From assembly GCA_963924555.1 (NCBI GenBank), contig OZ004584.1, positions 7,749,001 through 7,813,000 on the forward strand: a stretch of 64,000 nucleotides of DNA, written 5' to 3'. Every line of letters begins with the position of its first letter. Positions within the stretch are counted from its first letter, which is position 1. The position numbers and the translations under genes are program-made. Source of the stretch: Crambe crambe (lineage: Eukaryota; Porifera; Demospongiae; Poecilosclerida; Crambeidae). Below, piece after piece: positions 10,944 through 22,215 of the stretch. Under the pieces are notes generated by a model. It was not told the origin of the DNA. It saw only the letters and a list, made by a program, of their open reading frames with translations, and searched no databases.

Positions 10944-13900
10944 ATGAGAGTGATTTTGATGCTGTGTTCTGTATCTGCAATATTACAACCAGGGAACTCA
11001 TCACATTCAGGTACACTGTGAAGTAAGATATGACTGGATAAGATTGATCATATTTCCTTTTATCAATCCTCTACAATTTTTTTCCATTTCACAGAAATGT
11101 TTTCCCCTATATGTAATTGTACACTTGGATTTCATGGTTGATGATGTTGCCTTGAATGGTAAGATTCCCCTTCCTTTTCTGGTCTTTATGGAATCTTACA
11201 CATGATGAAGTCTCTTGTTAACATCATATAATTATAGTCTTTTCTGCCTCCTTGACCAATAATGCAGTGTAGGCAGCCCATAGCCTGAGCAGTTAACTAC
11301 TTCTGTTCTGTAGCAAGAAAATTTTCTGTCTCTAAAGAAATAGCTAAAACATATCTAAAATGGTCATTGTGTACGTATTTCTAGTGCTCAGTGGTCCTAC
11401 TGTGTCTTATGTTGGTGCTAGAGCCACTTTTATATGTTCTGGTGGTGGAGATATTGTGAATATCCAGTGGTTGTTGAACGGAACACTAGATGATGGCCTC
11501 AACATGAATGTGGTGTCTGAGTTTGGTCAGATATCACGTGTTGGTAACTTACTCATCCGTAATGTCCTTATGGAGTACAATGGGACCACTATCCAGTGCA
11601 GAGCTAATTCCAGTTCTGGAAGTATCACATACTCCAATATCATCACACTACTAGTACAAGGTTAGTTGTACAATACACATATGGCCCATGCATAAGATAA
11701 TCCCCCACTGATTTTCAGCAACATTAGAGTTGAGATAGTCAGTGATGGTGATTGAACATCACATCACACGGTAGCAAATGGCTATGATTAATGTGAACAG
11801 TTATGTATGCACATGCACACGTTGATAACTTACACACATTGAAATTCATTAGGTCAACTTTCTGTTGTTGGTGATCTAAGTGCCATTGCACTGGACTCAA
11901 CAATCTCTTTCACCTGGAACCCTCTCTTCACCTTGGATATCACTAATGTCGACCCTGACATCACCTACAGAGTGGATGTGATCAACTCCACTTCCTCACA
12001 AGTGATAAAATCACAAGGAGGGATCACTATCACACAGTACAACTACACAACTTCATTGTCACCTGCAAGAAGAGCATGTAATGTCTTCAAATTCACAATC
12101 ACACCAGTTAACATAGTTGGCAATGGAGACAACTCAAGCATATCTAAAGGTTTCCTTAATGTTGGTGAGTGAATGGATAAACCCATAATGCCTGCCTATA
12201 TAATACCTTCTATACACAGTTCCTTCTGTCCTGAGTCATGATGCCAACCTAATGAATGGATCATTTTCATTCCATATAAGGATGGTAAGTACCATGCAGC
12301 TATATGGCAAGTGTAACTGCAGCTGCTGATCTCAATACCTCAGAAATAGTTTCCTTCTACTTAGAAAGAGAAAATCACGTGATCATATAGGACATTTCTG
12401 TTTTGAACTATGATGATGAAGTAATCAATGTACATGATGTGATAGTCACTGTCAATGATAGTGATCATACAATCATTGAGATCACAAGTTCCAGCCTGAA
12501 ACTGAATCATCACTACAATGTAACACTTAACATCAGCAATAGTGCTGGATCAGACACTATAAATATGAATCTAAGTAGGTTATGATGTTTGTTTGGAGTC
12601 TTGTTGTTTATTCTGTGGGAAACACTTCATTGCAGGTACACATGATGTTCAACGCACTGATATGGAAAACTCCACTGTCAATATATCTTATGTTGAGAAC
12701 ACCAAAGCCAAAGGAGCACTCTGTATCTTGATCTCTATTCATGATGGACGTGTGGATTTTGACTCATCTGTGTTTGTCTTCATTCGTAACGAAGAAGTGC
12801 CTATTTCAATGCCACTTTACTTGAGGCCTGGAAAATATGATGGTGTGTGTTATGATGTGGAAAGTAATGGAAGATTACTACCTGGTGTTAGTTATCCAGC
12901 CTATGTTCAGAGAATCAGTATCACCCAAACAGGTATAGAGAAATCTTTTCATCCTCCCTTTATTATTCACATCTAAATGTACAGGGTCAGTTTTCATCCT
13001 TAGATCACTTCATCTTGAAAACTGCGTTTGTGAGTTATAGCAATGGAAATATTCTAGCATCGTGTGAATTCCCAAGTATTTCATTGGCAAGTGGTTTTCA
13101 GATAATTCTTCAATTCAATGATCCAGCAAATGTTGAGAGTGTTCATAGATTGATGGTGGGTGAGACCCTTGATCGCAACACTTCAGTCTCCATCAATGTG
13201 AACAGAAGTGGGACCTATTATGCCACGATATTTGCAATACTAAATGTGGATGGGTTTCCATCATATTCAATGGAATTTACAGTGAATGTCCAAGGAACTA
13301 AACAAGGTCAGTGATACATAATAGTACTTTGAAAATTGTACTATACCATGTGATATACGTAGTTGAGGTTATTTCCTCTCCTCCAACATCCAGACTGGAT
13401 GTGTCGGCACAGAACCACTTAGCATTGGGTAAGGTTATATATAGCTAGCTATGAGGTGTGGCTGCTAGCTACTAACAGTCTCTGTGTGAATATGAATGGC
13501 AGCAAGGATTTATAGTGACTGTTGTCTGTTTATTAGAATGCAATCCTGTTATGAAAACGTTTTCCCCACTTGCATAGCTAGTTGTTCTTTCGATAAATTT
13601 ATTTTCAATCACATGTGCATACACATGTGATTGCTTAGTAGCTAGATATATCATGCATGTGGTAAACATAATATTTGTATCATAGGTGTAGGTATAGGAG
13701 TTGCTGTTGTCATGGTAACTGCAATAGTGTTATGTGGAACTGTGATTTTATTATTTCATAACAATGTTCAAGCAAAGATCCTAGGTAAGTTAGTATGTGG
13801 TCCACGTGTAATAAATCACTGCATAATGTGTATCATAAACATGTCACTTACAGTTCAGAGAAGAAAAGTGGCATTTCAATTAGATCCAAATGGCATGACC

Positions 13901-14146
13901 ACAAGTTCCTCATCAAGAATCATGTATGAAGAAATAGCAGATCCTCCCAGTGCCATCAACTGCACACAATGTCCAGCTCGTGAGACTACAACTGAAGTGG
14001 TCAAGCATAACTATGAAGAAGTGAAACTCCATGGGAATTTAGACATTCCCACAACACACGACTCACAACATGTTCTGCTTATGGAGTCCCAGAGCAGTCA
14101 ACGACCTCAAGTTAATACATACAACAAACAGATGGCAATTCCCTAA
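10944..14146 (+). CDS. Type A receptor A3, complete frame with compensated indels and shortened tail (about 653 aa)
   Basis: Exons: 10944-11010 (signal peptide), 11385-11660 (Ig-like), 11853-12164 (FN3-like), 12220-12284, 12391-12574, 12636-12932, 13004-13306, 13363-13428 (stalk), 13686-13784 (transmembrane), 13854-14146. The second FN3-like exon starts about ten codons late, losing a Cys. A 1-nt insertion near 13025 would break the exon if it were spliced at CAG-GGTCAG (12985); using the TTAG acceptor at 13001-13003 restores the frame but replaces ENCGV by KTAFV. A 1-nt loss at the end of the transmembrane exon is cancelled by a 1-nt gain at the start of the tail exon. A 10-nt deletion near 14059 replaces the YQLT and YGVP end with an unrelated C-terminus. 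YEEI, YETT and YEEV remain; YGNL has become HGNL. Confidence 0.75.
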
Positions 14147-15040
14147 ATATAGTTAAACGAAGTTTTCATAAGCTAGTATGAAAGATTTTTTCTGGTACAC
14201 TATTCAGTATTAATAATGTCTACGTAGAGTGCATCCCTGACCATTTGCGTAAGGTAAGGATTGTAACAATTCAGGTCATAATATAGATAAGTCAAAATTC
14301 ATTGCAAAGACCCAAGTGGGCATAACAAAATAAGAGATAGCTACAGGGTTCAAATTTGAAACAGTTTATGCACCTATCAATGGCGTACCCCACCTATCCC
14401 ACCTGGGGCACATATGGGAGTAGGTGGGGATTTGTCAATTTTTGAGTGACCTTTGCCCCAGATAAGGGGCATAATACTGTAGCTAGGTTATAGCTAGATA
14501 GCTACATAGTAGTGTGTGATATTATTCAAACAAATTCTTCTATTCAAGAATTTGCTATTCTAAGAGATTTGCAAGAATAATGCTCCAGGTGAATGGGCAG
14601 ATGTCCAACAGCAGACCATCACAGTCTTGTGTTCAATAGGAGACAGCAATATCATCATCAGGTGCACTTCCAGAAGGTGTTTGAAAATCATCTATCAATA
14701 AAAGTTGCTGTACCACACACATAGCTACATTGATGAACAAGTACATTTATCATATAATCTTTTGAACAGCTTGAGATTTGTTGGCACCTGTGGTTAATAC
14801 CTGCTGATGTTCATTGGGTAAAGTGGTAGTACACAGATGATCAGTTGTAGATGGAAGAGTGCTTATGAAGTTGTGCATGTTATGCATGCCAACAAGATCA
14901 CCACATTCTCCCAGCACACTGACCTGTGTACAATAATACACACAGTTTAAGTGCATCATTCAATAACTCTCTGAAATAATCTAACACAAAATGGAGGACC
15001 TCAATTTTGGAAAAAGTGCCAATACTCTTTCTACATATAG
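14147..15040. other. Intergenic stretch after A3
   Basis: Contains the A3 3' region (a TTTTTCTGGTACACTATTCA segment shared with other copies) and then unrecognised AT-rich sequence. I see no gene or clear repeat in it. Confidence 0.5.
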
Positions 15041-16700
15041 TTATCAATCAATCAATCAATCAATCAAGCAAGCAATGTAAAGCCCAATGGGCATATGGAA
15101 AATAAACGGGGAAAAAAGAATGTCAAGTGACTGAGGGAGGCTACTCAGGTGTAACATAAAAATGATTTATAACAAGTGATAAGTCAGGTTCTGATGATGA
15201 CAGAGCAGAGAGGATCCTGTCTACATTCATGAGGGAGGAGTGAGTTGTGATATAGTGTTCAAAGTACGAATTGCCCTCCAAATCTGACACATCACATCAA
15301 GGGCAAGGGCTGGAACCATATGAGGGCCTGGTCAGCTCCCTATACAGGTTCTGTAAGGCAGTGGTGCCGGCTGTGCCTCTATCCAGGGCTGCGTCCCAGA
15401 GTTTTATCCAGCTAGACTCCTTAGCAACCGCAGCTGCTATTCTGGTACTCGTGTGCTCTTGACAGGATGATAGTAGCAGTTCCATGTCTCTATTAGTCAC
15501 TTCACTCTTCAGCTCAGCTGTAGAACACATCATCCCTAGGGTCTTCTTCACCAAACCATTCAAACCCAGACGAGATTCAAGGAACTGGGACCCCTCTACG
15601 ATCTGAAGTGGAACTTCACTGGGTGTGTCTCCCATGAGTGAGAAATAGATGACCGAGGGACTCTTCATTTGTGGATGCACGTTGGATGAAGAGGAGTTTC
15701 CGCTGTAGTATGCGTGCTGTCATTGAGGGCCACTCCAGAGCGAGTCTAGTAGCCCTGCCAGAGTGATGTCGGGGCAGTTTCAAGATTCGACGGCCAATCT
15801 CAGCTTGGAAAGATTCAAGCTTATCCAATAGAGATTCAGTCAAGTACCAGTTTTCACTCCCAAATAGCAGGACTGGGATGACACAAGTTTCAAAGATGGC
15901 TCTACCAGAGAGAGGATTTAGCTTTCCCTGGAAACCACCCATTGCTCCAAATGCAAAGAAGCTACTCCTTGCCCATCCAATTGCAGTGTCGATTGACTTG
16001 TTTGCTGACAGGTCCCAGGACCACCAATATCCTAGGCACTTGGCAGAGGCAACTGGAGGGAGGGCCTGTTCCTTGATTGTGCAAATTGGCTCAGCAGGAG
16101 CTCTCTGGGATGAGACAATCACTACTTCACATTTAGATGCATTCAGGGATAGAGCATTTGTGGCTACAAACTCCTCCACTCTTCCAATTTGGGAGTCTAT
16201 ATAGGGTGTCCCTGCTAGTACATAGTGTCCTACATGAGCAAAGCCCCCTGCATATAACCCAGCCACACATGGACCCAGCTGGTTCTTCTCTAGATGTTGT
16301 AGGAGGGGGTCCAGTATGAGCAGGAACAGGGTGGGGGAGAGGACCGAGCCCTGAAGGAGGCCACGCTCCATGGTGTGAGGTTCAGAGGTCTTCCCATTGA
16401 GTAGGACACAACTCTTTGGGGCCGTGTACCAGGATCTCAGCAATCTCCATGTCTTCCCCATGATACCACACTCATATGCACGTTTCAGCAAAACAGGGTA
16501 TTGCACTGAGTCGTAAGCCTTTTGCAGATCGAAGAAACACAGATATGCGGTGTCTCCTTCCCGTGCAAACTTGGATACAGCTTCAAAGGTGGAGAAGGTG
16601 GCATCTATACATGAGTTGTTCTTCACGAATCCCGTTTGGTTCCTATGGGGAATTCCTCGTTCAGTAAGGATGGGCTGGAGTCTGAGTAGCAGCTATCACA
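15041..16700 (-). mobile_element. Non-LTR retrotransposon (LINE) remnant, 5' truncated, reverse transcriptase defective
   Basis: Minus-strand frame of 336 residues at 15616-16626, continuing by a 1-nt frameshift into 15297-15680. Reverse transcriptase landmarks in order: FFDLQKAYDSV (motif A with its Asp), GLLQGSVLSPTLFLL (motif B), then the place of the catalytic F/YADD box, which reads LYAGGFAHVGHYV with both Asp gone. Downstream comes the usual thumb and C-terminal part (CVIPVLLFGSENW, RRILKLPRH). Homologous residues extend upstream to about 16690 (LQPILTERG), where stops appear, so the 5' end is truncated. The element's 3' end (lowest coordinates) ends in a TGAT-type tetranucleotide tail, seen on the plus strand as ATCA repeats at 15045-15065, a form of LINE tail. 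Surely immobile on its own. Confidence 0.85.
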
Positions 16701-16764
16701 AGCCTGCGCATGCGCGGATCGGCGCCACACCCCAAGTCGAAAGTTCAGATCAGGCCATAGTACC

Positions 16765-17781
16765 ATAGATAGTATATTACCGCCCCGGGATTGGAAACGG
16801 TAGCATAGGCTAATTGAAAATTCCGCGGGCACTCCGTGTTATGGTTTGCGACCAAGAAACTTACCTAGTTACGTGGGTAGCAACGGGCTGCAGCGGTCCG
16901 CTAGGAGGCGTGTGGCTGCTCTTTCACAGGGAAACTGCAAGCGGCGGTTAGTATTTATAATTTGCATCCACAATTTCAATTATTCCTACTAGTATAATGG
17001 CTAAATTCCACACTTTAGCGATATAGAAAACTAGAAGAAAATTTGTCGGGGGAATGGTAGTCTTCATAACTTAGGTTTGTGCTTATTATCTAGTTTTGTG
17101 AGTAGAGTCATCCTTCTTTTATAGAATGAGTGGCATTAGATGCATGTTACTGCATTAATGGTGAAAATATAAACCAATTACTTAGAGCACTCATGGGAGG
17201 AAGGAAGCATCGGCTATGTACAAGAAAGTAATGGTCATGTAACCTCCACTGCTGCACTCCATTCCAGATATCCTGGTCACTCCACAGTTCATGCCAGTAT
17301 TAAATGATCAATAGTGTCAATATCATTTATAGATTGCAACATGACCCTAAAAATTGTTCCGGCATTACAGCTCCTGTGTCTCTCTAGTAACTGTGCCGGA
17401 TTGATTCCAGCAAAATTGTGTTGGTAACTCTGATGACTGCATCTTGGCATTGAAGTTCATTGACAATTTTGATGGTATAATATTATATTATTAGCAACTC
17501 TGCATCAATTTTTGTGATCACTTACTTGTGCATGCAAATCAGAAAGTAATTATTATATTGTGTAGTATAATTATTGTGTAGTAGCCTCCTTGACTGATGA
17601 ATAAGGAGAGGAAGAAGAGTCCATCACATCACTAGTAGCATGCACTGTATGTATTGCACATTATCACTGTATGTTCTGTAATAATTATTAGATTTAAGCG
17701 CGCGCGCGTTGACTTCATAACACGGATTGCCCGTGGAATTGGTTCCGTTTCCAATCCCGGGGCGGTAATATACTATCTATG
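16765..17781. mobile_element. Non-autonomous DNA transposon with 37-bp terminal inverted repeats
   Basis: The left end 16765-16801 and right end 17745-17781 are exact inverted copies (beginning CATAGATAGTATATTACCGC and ending in a GGAAACGG box). A 7-bp direct repeat ATAGTAC abuts both ends (16758-16764 and 17782-17788), as expected for a target-site duplication. The 1017-bp body has no convincing open frame. A 7-bp duplication does not point to one superfamily. Confidence 0.85.
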
Positions 17782-17788
17782 ATAGTAC

Positions 17789-18960
17789 GGAGTCTAATCG
17801 TGCAGATTTAATAAAGAAAATCAGAACTGAAAATATGTCTGGACGTTCAGGGTAGGTTACTCCACATTAGAGGGCATAGACACTGTTACTGTTAGTGTAG
17901 TTAGTCAAAAAATAACCTCCCCCTTTTCTGGGTAAAGGGTCTGCCGGCTCGTGAGACTACACTACTATACGTACATATACACATCTTGTGCAGCTCCAAT
18001 GATAGTTATGGGACTAATTTGAATGTGTGCAAGCTCAAGCATAACTTGCATGATGATCAATCCATTGAGGTGCAAAAAAGCCTGCCTAGTTTAGTGCAAA
18101 CTGCAGCTACTACTATTATTCAGAGACTCGGATATATCGCCCACATCAGCCAAGGTGCAAATTATCATACGGAGTTCCACCCTTGTGAGTTGTGTGTGCT
18201 ATTTTTGTGTTTCATACAGTTGCGTGTTTGCCGAGCCTGAAGAATGTACATCTCAGGGCCACTCCATCTTCCCCATGGACAGTTGACCACACCCATCTCA
18301 ACACAAATGATGTCATCACCATACTGCATTCAAAGGTAAGTAACTAGTGCCTCTAGTGCCTCTACTGTACAGTACATGACATGATGATACCTGCTTATGA
18401 TGACCATCATACTCATTGTTGACCATTACCTAATATCTTTTACTCCATTACCAAATGCTCTACTGCATTGATGACCATTTACCCCATGTCCCTCAGGCTC
18501 TAACTGCAAGGTCCCGCACTAGAGTAATCTGACTGTATTTAGGCATGAGCTTGTGTAGATAAAGTAACTTCCACACTCCAAAAGTGGATGTATCATATAC
18601 ACAGCTGACAGCTGAGGGTTCAGTTGCTATAGCAATGGCAGCCATCTTGAGAGGCAAAATGCATTATGTCTATGGGCACTTGCCTCTCAAGATGGCTGCC
18701 ATTACTGTGGAAAATATAAATAACACACCCTTTTTATAGGACCAAGAAAACATGCCGGATAAGTGAAATTTGAAACTGAAAATTTTGTACTGCATTAATT
18801 CATTGAGCAAAAACTATAATCTACTAATGGTGACTCAATTATGAACATGTAGGAGTTCCAATTGCTTTACAACTTCACCTTTACAACTTCACACTCAGTC
18901 AGAATTAAGTCATTAACCAGACTATCCTTAAAATAATAAAACAGACAATTAATGAGGGGA
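17789..18960. other. Unclassified sequence with one small hairpin
   Basis: An 84-codon open frame at 17986-18240 matches nothing I recognise and is not supported by codon context. A perfect 24-bp inverted repeat (AATGGCAGCCATCTTGAGAG and onward) lies at 18634-18657 and 18680-18703 with a 22-nt loop, which looks like a very short inverted-repeat element. I see nothing else. Confidence 0.5.
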
Positions 18961-19622
18961 GCCTACGCCATAAAAAATTAAAATTTTAAAACGTCCATAT
19001 CTTCATTATACTACCCCCTATAAGCTTGATTTAGGTCTCAAAAGAGAGCTCTCTTTGAGAGCTTTCCAATAGTGTACTTAGTTACAACTTTACACCCCCC
19101 CCCCCCCCCCCCCCCCATATATGGAAGACCTGACATGACCTCATTAATTAACAAAATTCTTTTAAATTACCACATACTTAGGAGGCCTTTGATACTCCTA
19201 TCATAGCTTCTATGGGCCTAGCTGCTTTGAATGAACTAAGGGATTTCAAGGGGGTATGGTTCCAAACATATGAAAGGGAGATGTAAAAAAATGGCACTTT
19301 TTTCACTTTTTTCACATTTATCTTTTTTTCTTTGGAACTATACCCCCCCTTGAAATCCCTTCGTTCATTCAAAGCAGCTAGGCCCATAGAAGCTATGATA
19401 GGAGTATCAAAGGCCTCCTAAGTATGTGGTAATTTAAAAGAATTTTGTTAATTAATGAGGTCATGTCAGGTCTTCCATATATGGGGGGTGTAAAGTTGTA
19501 ACTAAGTACACTATTGGAAAGCTCTCAAAGAGAGCTCTCTTTTGAGACCTAAATCAAGCTTATAGGGGGTAGTATAATGAAGATATGGACGTTTTAAAAT
19601 TTTTATTTTTTATGGTGTAGGC
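18961..19622. repeat. Long fold-back (inverted repeat) element, about 300-bp arms
   Basis: The sequence from GCCTACGCCATAAAAAATTA (18961) runs forward to about 19262 and returns as its own reverse complement from about 19335 to 19622, ending TTTTTTATGGTGTAGGC. The loop is about 70 nt of poly-T/poly-A-rich DNA. Arms are nearly identical, apart from a poly-C run of about 22 at 19095-19116 facing only six G in the right arm. A transcript would form a long double-stranded RNA. No coding content. Confidence 0.85.
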
Positions 19623-19990
19623 CACCCTTAAGTATGAAAGTTACCCCTTACTCCTCCTAATTAATAACCACACCCATCTACTTAAGCTCACTTCACTCCC
19701 CATGAGTGTTGACATCAATGGAGACAGCCAGATACAAAAGACTTGACTGCTGTCTCCTGTTCATGCCAGAGTGCATCTCCTTGACAGCTTTTAGAGTCTT
19801 TACCACACTCTGAACACACAATTGTTAGCTGATATTCATGACAATTACATGACATTCACATCCATTTTTTAAAATCTGCAATCTGATTGCAAATTCCTGC
19901 AGTGTCCACTGCAACCTGGCCACAGTTTCCCTCTCTCTCTCCATGAAGCCCCACCCATCCAGGAAAGTCTGTACGAGACTACTCTACAGT

Positions 19991-20141
19991 GGATTGCAGT
20001 AATCTTGCAACATGAAATTCAGAACACCAAACCAAAATTTACATAGCTTCCTTTCAAAGGACTTAATTGTGGCTTTAGAGTTGGGCTACTTAAAAGGAAG
20101 CTTGGTGTTCTGAATTTCATGTTGCAAGATCACTGCAATCC
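19991..20141. repeat. Inverted repeat, 40-bp arms
   Basis: 19991-20030 (GGATTGCAGTAATCTTGCAA and onward) is repeated in inverse orientation at 20102-20141 with one mismatch; the loop is 71 nt. A second, smaller hairpin, GTTGGTTGGCA against TGCCAACCAAC, follows at about 20201-20238. Both lie just before the Merlin-like transposase remnant and may belong to that element or to a short element nested in it. Confidence 0.65.
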
Positions 20142-20324
20142 ATTGTACGTACTTGATTTCATATCCTGCCTGGGACCTGTTACTTACATGGTGTATAGTG
20201 TTGGTTGGCAAACTCTCTAGGGAGTCTGCCAACCAACTTCCAAAGGACTGCTTTATGATGCTTACTAGTATAGAATCATCATGGGAGGGCAGCAAGTCAT
20301 GACATCTGGTAGTTGACACTCAAT

Positions 20325-20705
20325 ACATTCCAGTTCTTGGCTATATGGAGGTGGTAGACAAACGTGATGCTGCCAATTATCCAAAGCCATGTTGAATCTG
20401 GTACCATTGTTCGTAGTGATGAATGGGGTTCATACAGAAGAATTGCTTCAATTCCTGGTATTGCAGTTCATGAAACAGTAAACCATTCCCTGCACTTTGT
20501 TGATCCCAGTACTGGGGTACACACTCATGTTGAGTCATATTGGAATCGGGTCAAAATAAAGTTTAAGCGAATGAGAGGAGTTGACCGTGATCAGTTGCCA
20601 TCATACCTAGATGAGTTTATGTGGAGGGGAAGGATGGGTAAAACACATTCAGAGGCTTTTGGCTCTTTATTAGATGCCATAGCTGACCAATATCCTGTCC
20701 TATAA
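20325..20705 (+). pseudogene. Merlin/ISXO2-like transposase C-terminal fragment
   Basis: Two adjoining frames give LGYMEVVDKRDAA and, after a frameshift near 20370, LPIIQSHVESGTIVRSDEWG, then VNHSLHFVDP, GVHTHVESYWNRVKIKFKRM and a terminal LDEFMWRGR. This is the C-terminal catalytic half of the DDE transposase family that includes Merlin elements and bacterial ISXO2/IS1595. SDEW carries the second acidic residue and THVESYW the third. The N-terminal half with the first Asp is missing, so this is a dead fragment. The frame ends with TAA at 20705. Confidence 0.8.
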
Positions 20706-22215
20706 AACACTTTTATATACTTTCAAACCCATACTAGCTACATCCAATCCATTCATCATTCCTGATTCAATCACAGTTCACTCTACAACTGACTATAGCC
20801 TTAAATCAATTTCTGACAACTAAAGTAGATCAAAATAAAGCCCACCAGATCACTCACGTGCGCTTAATGAATTTGCATGAAAGTTCACGAAATTATTGGT
20901 GCCGTTCTTTACACCTGATCCACAATTTTTTGTATGGAATTAGTTCTGGGCATATGAAAATAGGAAAGATGACCTATTTGTATGTCCTGAAATAAACCAA
21001 TTGAATATCCATGGTGTAGGAATTTTCCTTGTCTATATTAATGGCTATAGCATATTCACACTGCCCATTTGACAGACCAATACACTGGCTTGATTATGAT
21101 AACTAGATGCTGAGTGTGTTGAACTTCTCTGTCATTACTTTTTTTGTTTGTTTTTTTAGTGAACATGGAGGCCGTTTTTGCAAATTCTGTGTGTTGATAT
21201 GGATCTAAGGTAGTAGTTATCTTTGCTTCAATTTTTTCTGAAAATCTCGCTAAACAGTTATTCTATAGGGTGCCATTTACCAAGCAATTCATTTTAGATG
21301 AATTTCTCTCTCTACTTCGAGGCAAGTTACCATAGTTTGGTTGAAGTTAGCTTTGGGCATATTGAAATGGGTAAGATAGCCTGTTTGTGTGCTGCTGTAT
21401 AGTGAATGCTATGTCCCGAATTAAACTACAATGTCCATATAGCTGTAGGGAATTAAATCAGTTAGCTACCACTGACTGTACAGTACCACTCTAGATACAC
21501 CACTGACCTGGTTTTTTTTTGCTCTGGCAACCTTGAATGATGCATTGTGTTGCAGAATGCAACCATCTGTTTTCCATATTTATATCCTTCCCACGCTTTC
21601 ACATATACACATAGATCTATGATATACATTTATCGTCACACGTCCCTCAGTTTTGTTCTCAATACCTCTTCCCAGGTTACTAAATGGCTGTAGTACATGG
21701 AGTTCTGATGGCAAAGGAGGCTCCTGACCTGGATGTATTTCCTTTCTATGGACATTAATGCTAACCTATCACTTGTTTACGATTTATCTTGTACTGTGGT
21801 TATGAAGTATTTTGTGCAGTTACAGTTCTTAAATACTGTGTACTATAATAGCTAAATGTTCTTTATTTTGCAATACATTTTATGAAGCCGTCTAATTACT
21901 TTAATTTCGGGACATTCCATTTACTAGGTACACACACACGAGCTGTTAGCCTTGAACCCAGCCTCTCTTTTCCTTTTCTTAAAGGAAAAAAGAGGCTGGG
22001 TTCGAGGCTAACGAGCTGTGCATTCTCTGTTGCTGACCTGGAATTTCTAGTTTCAACTTCAACTTCAACTAACAGCAAAATTATAGAATTTGCAAGTTGT
22101 GGTGGTAATATAAACAAAATCAACGCCCACGCAATTTGCATGCAGCTGCATGATTATTATTATTCTTAGCTAGCTATAGCACTTCCGGTCGGTAGACTAG
22201 AACTACGAAGTTACC
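20706..22215. other. Unclassified sequence before B1, with one palindrome
   Basis: No gene recognised. At about 21940-22020 a near-palindrome (GAGCTGTTAGCCTTGAACCC against its reverse complement, with TTTCCTTTTCTTAAAGGAAA at the centre) forms arms of about 38 nt. It makes shadow frames on both strands here; these are not genes. The last 30 bases are the B1 5' region, which resembles that before the B3 leader. Confidence 0.5.

Noticed and set aside
13712-14146. A3 TM and tail as one uninterrupted exon
   Set aside because: The frame happens to stay open through the intron, but the GTAAGT donor at 13785 and the CAG acceptor at 13853 match every other copy, so the intron is real.
15878-16319. 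Plus-strand open frames in the LINE region
   Set aside because: Shadows of the minus-strand reverse transcriptase frame.
19178-19387. 69-codon minus-strand frame
   Set aside because: It lies across the two arms and the loop of the fold-back repeat; no domain.
21882-22169. Overlapping frames of 95 and 81 codons on opposite strands
   Set aside because: Both arise from the palindrome at 21940-22020; the same residues (SLEPSL) appear in both.
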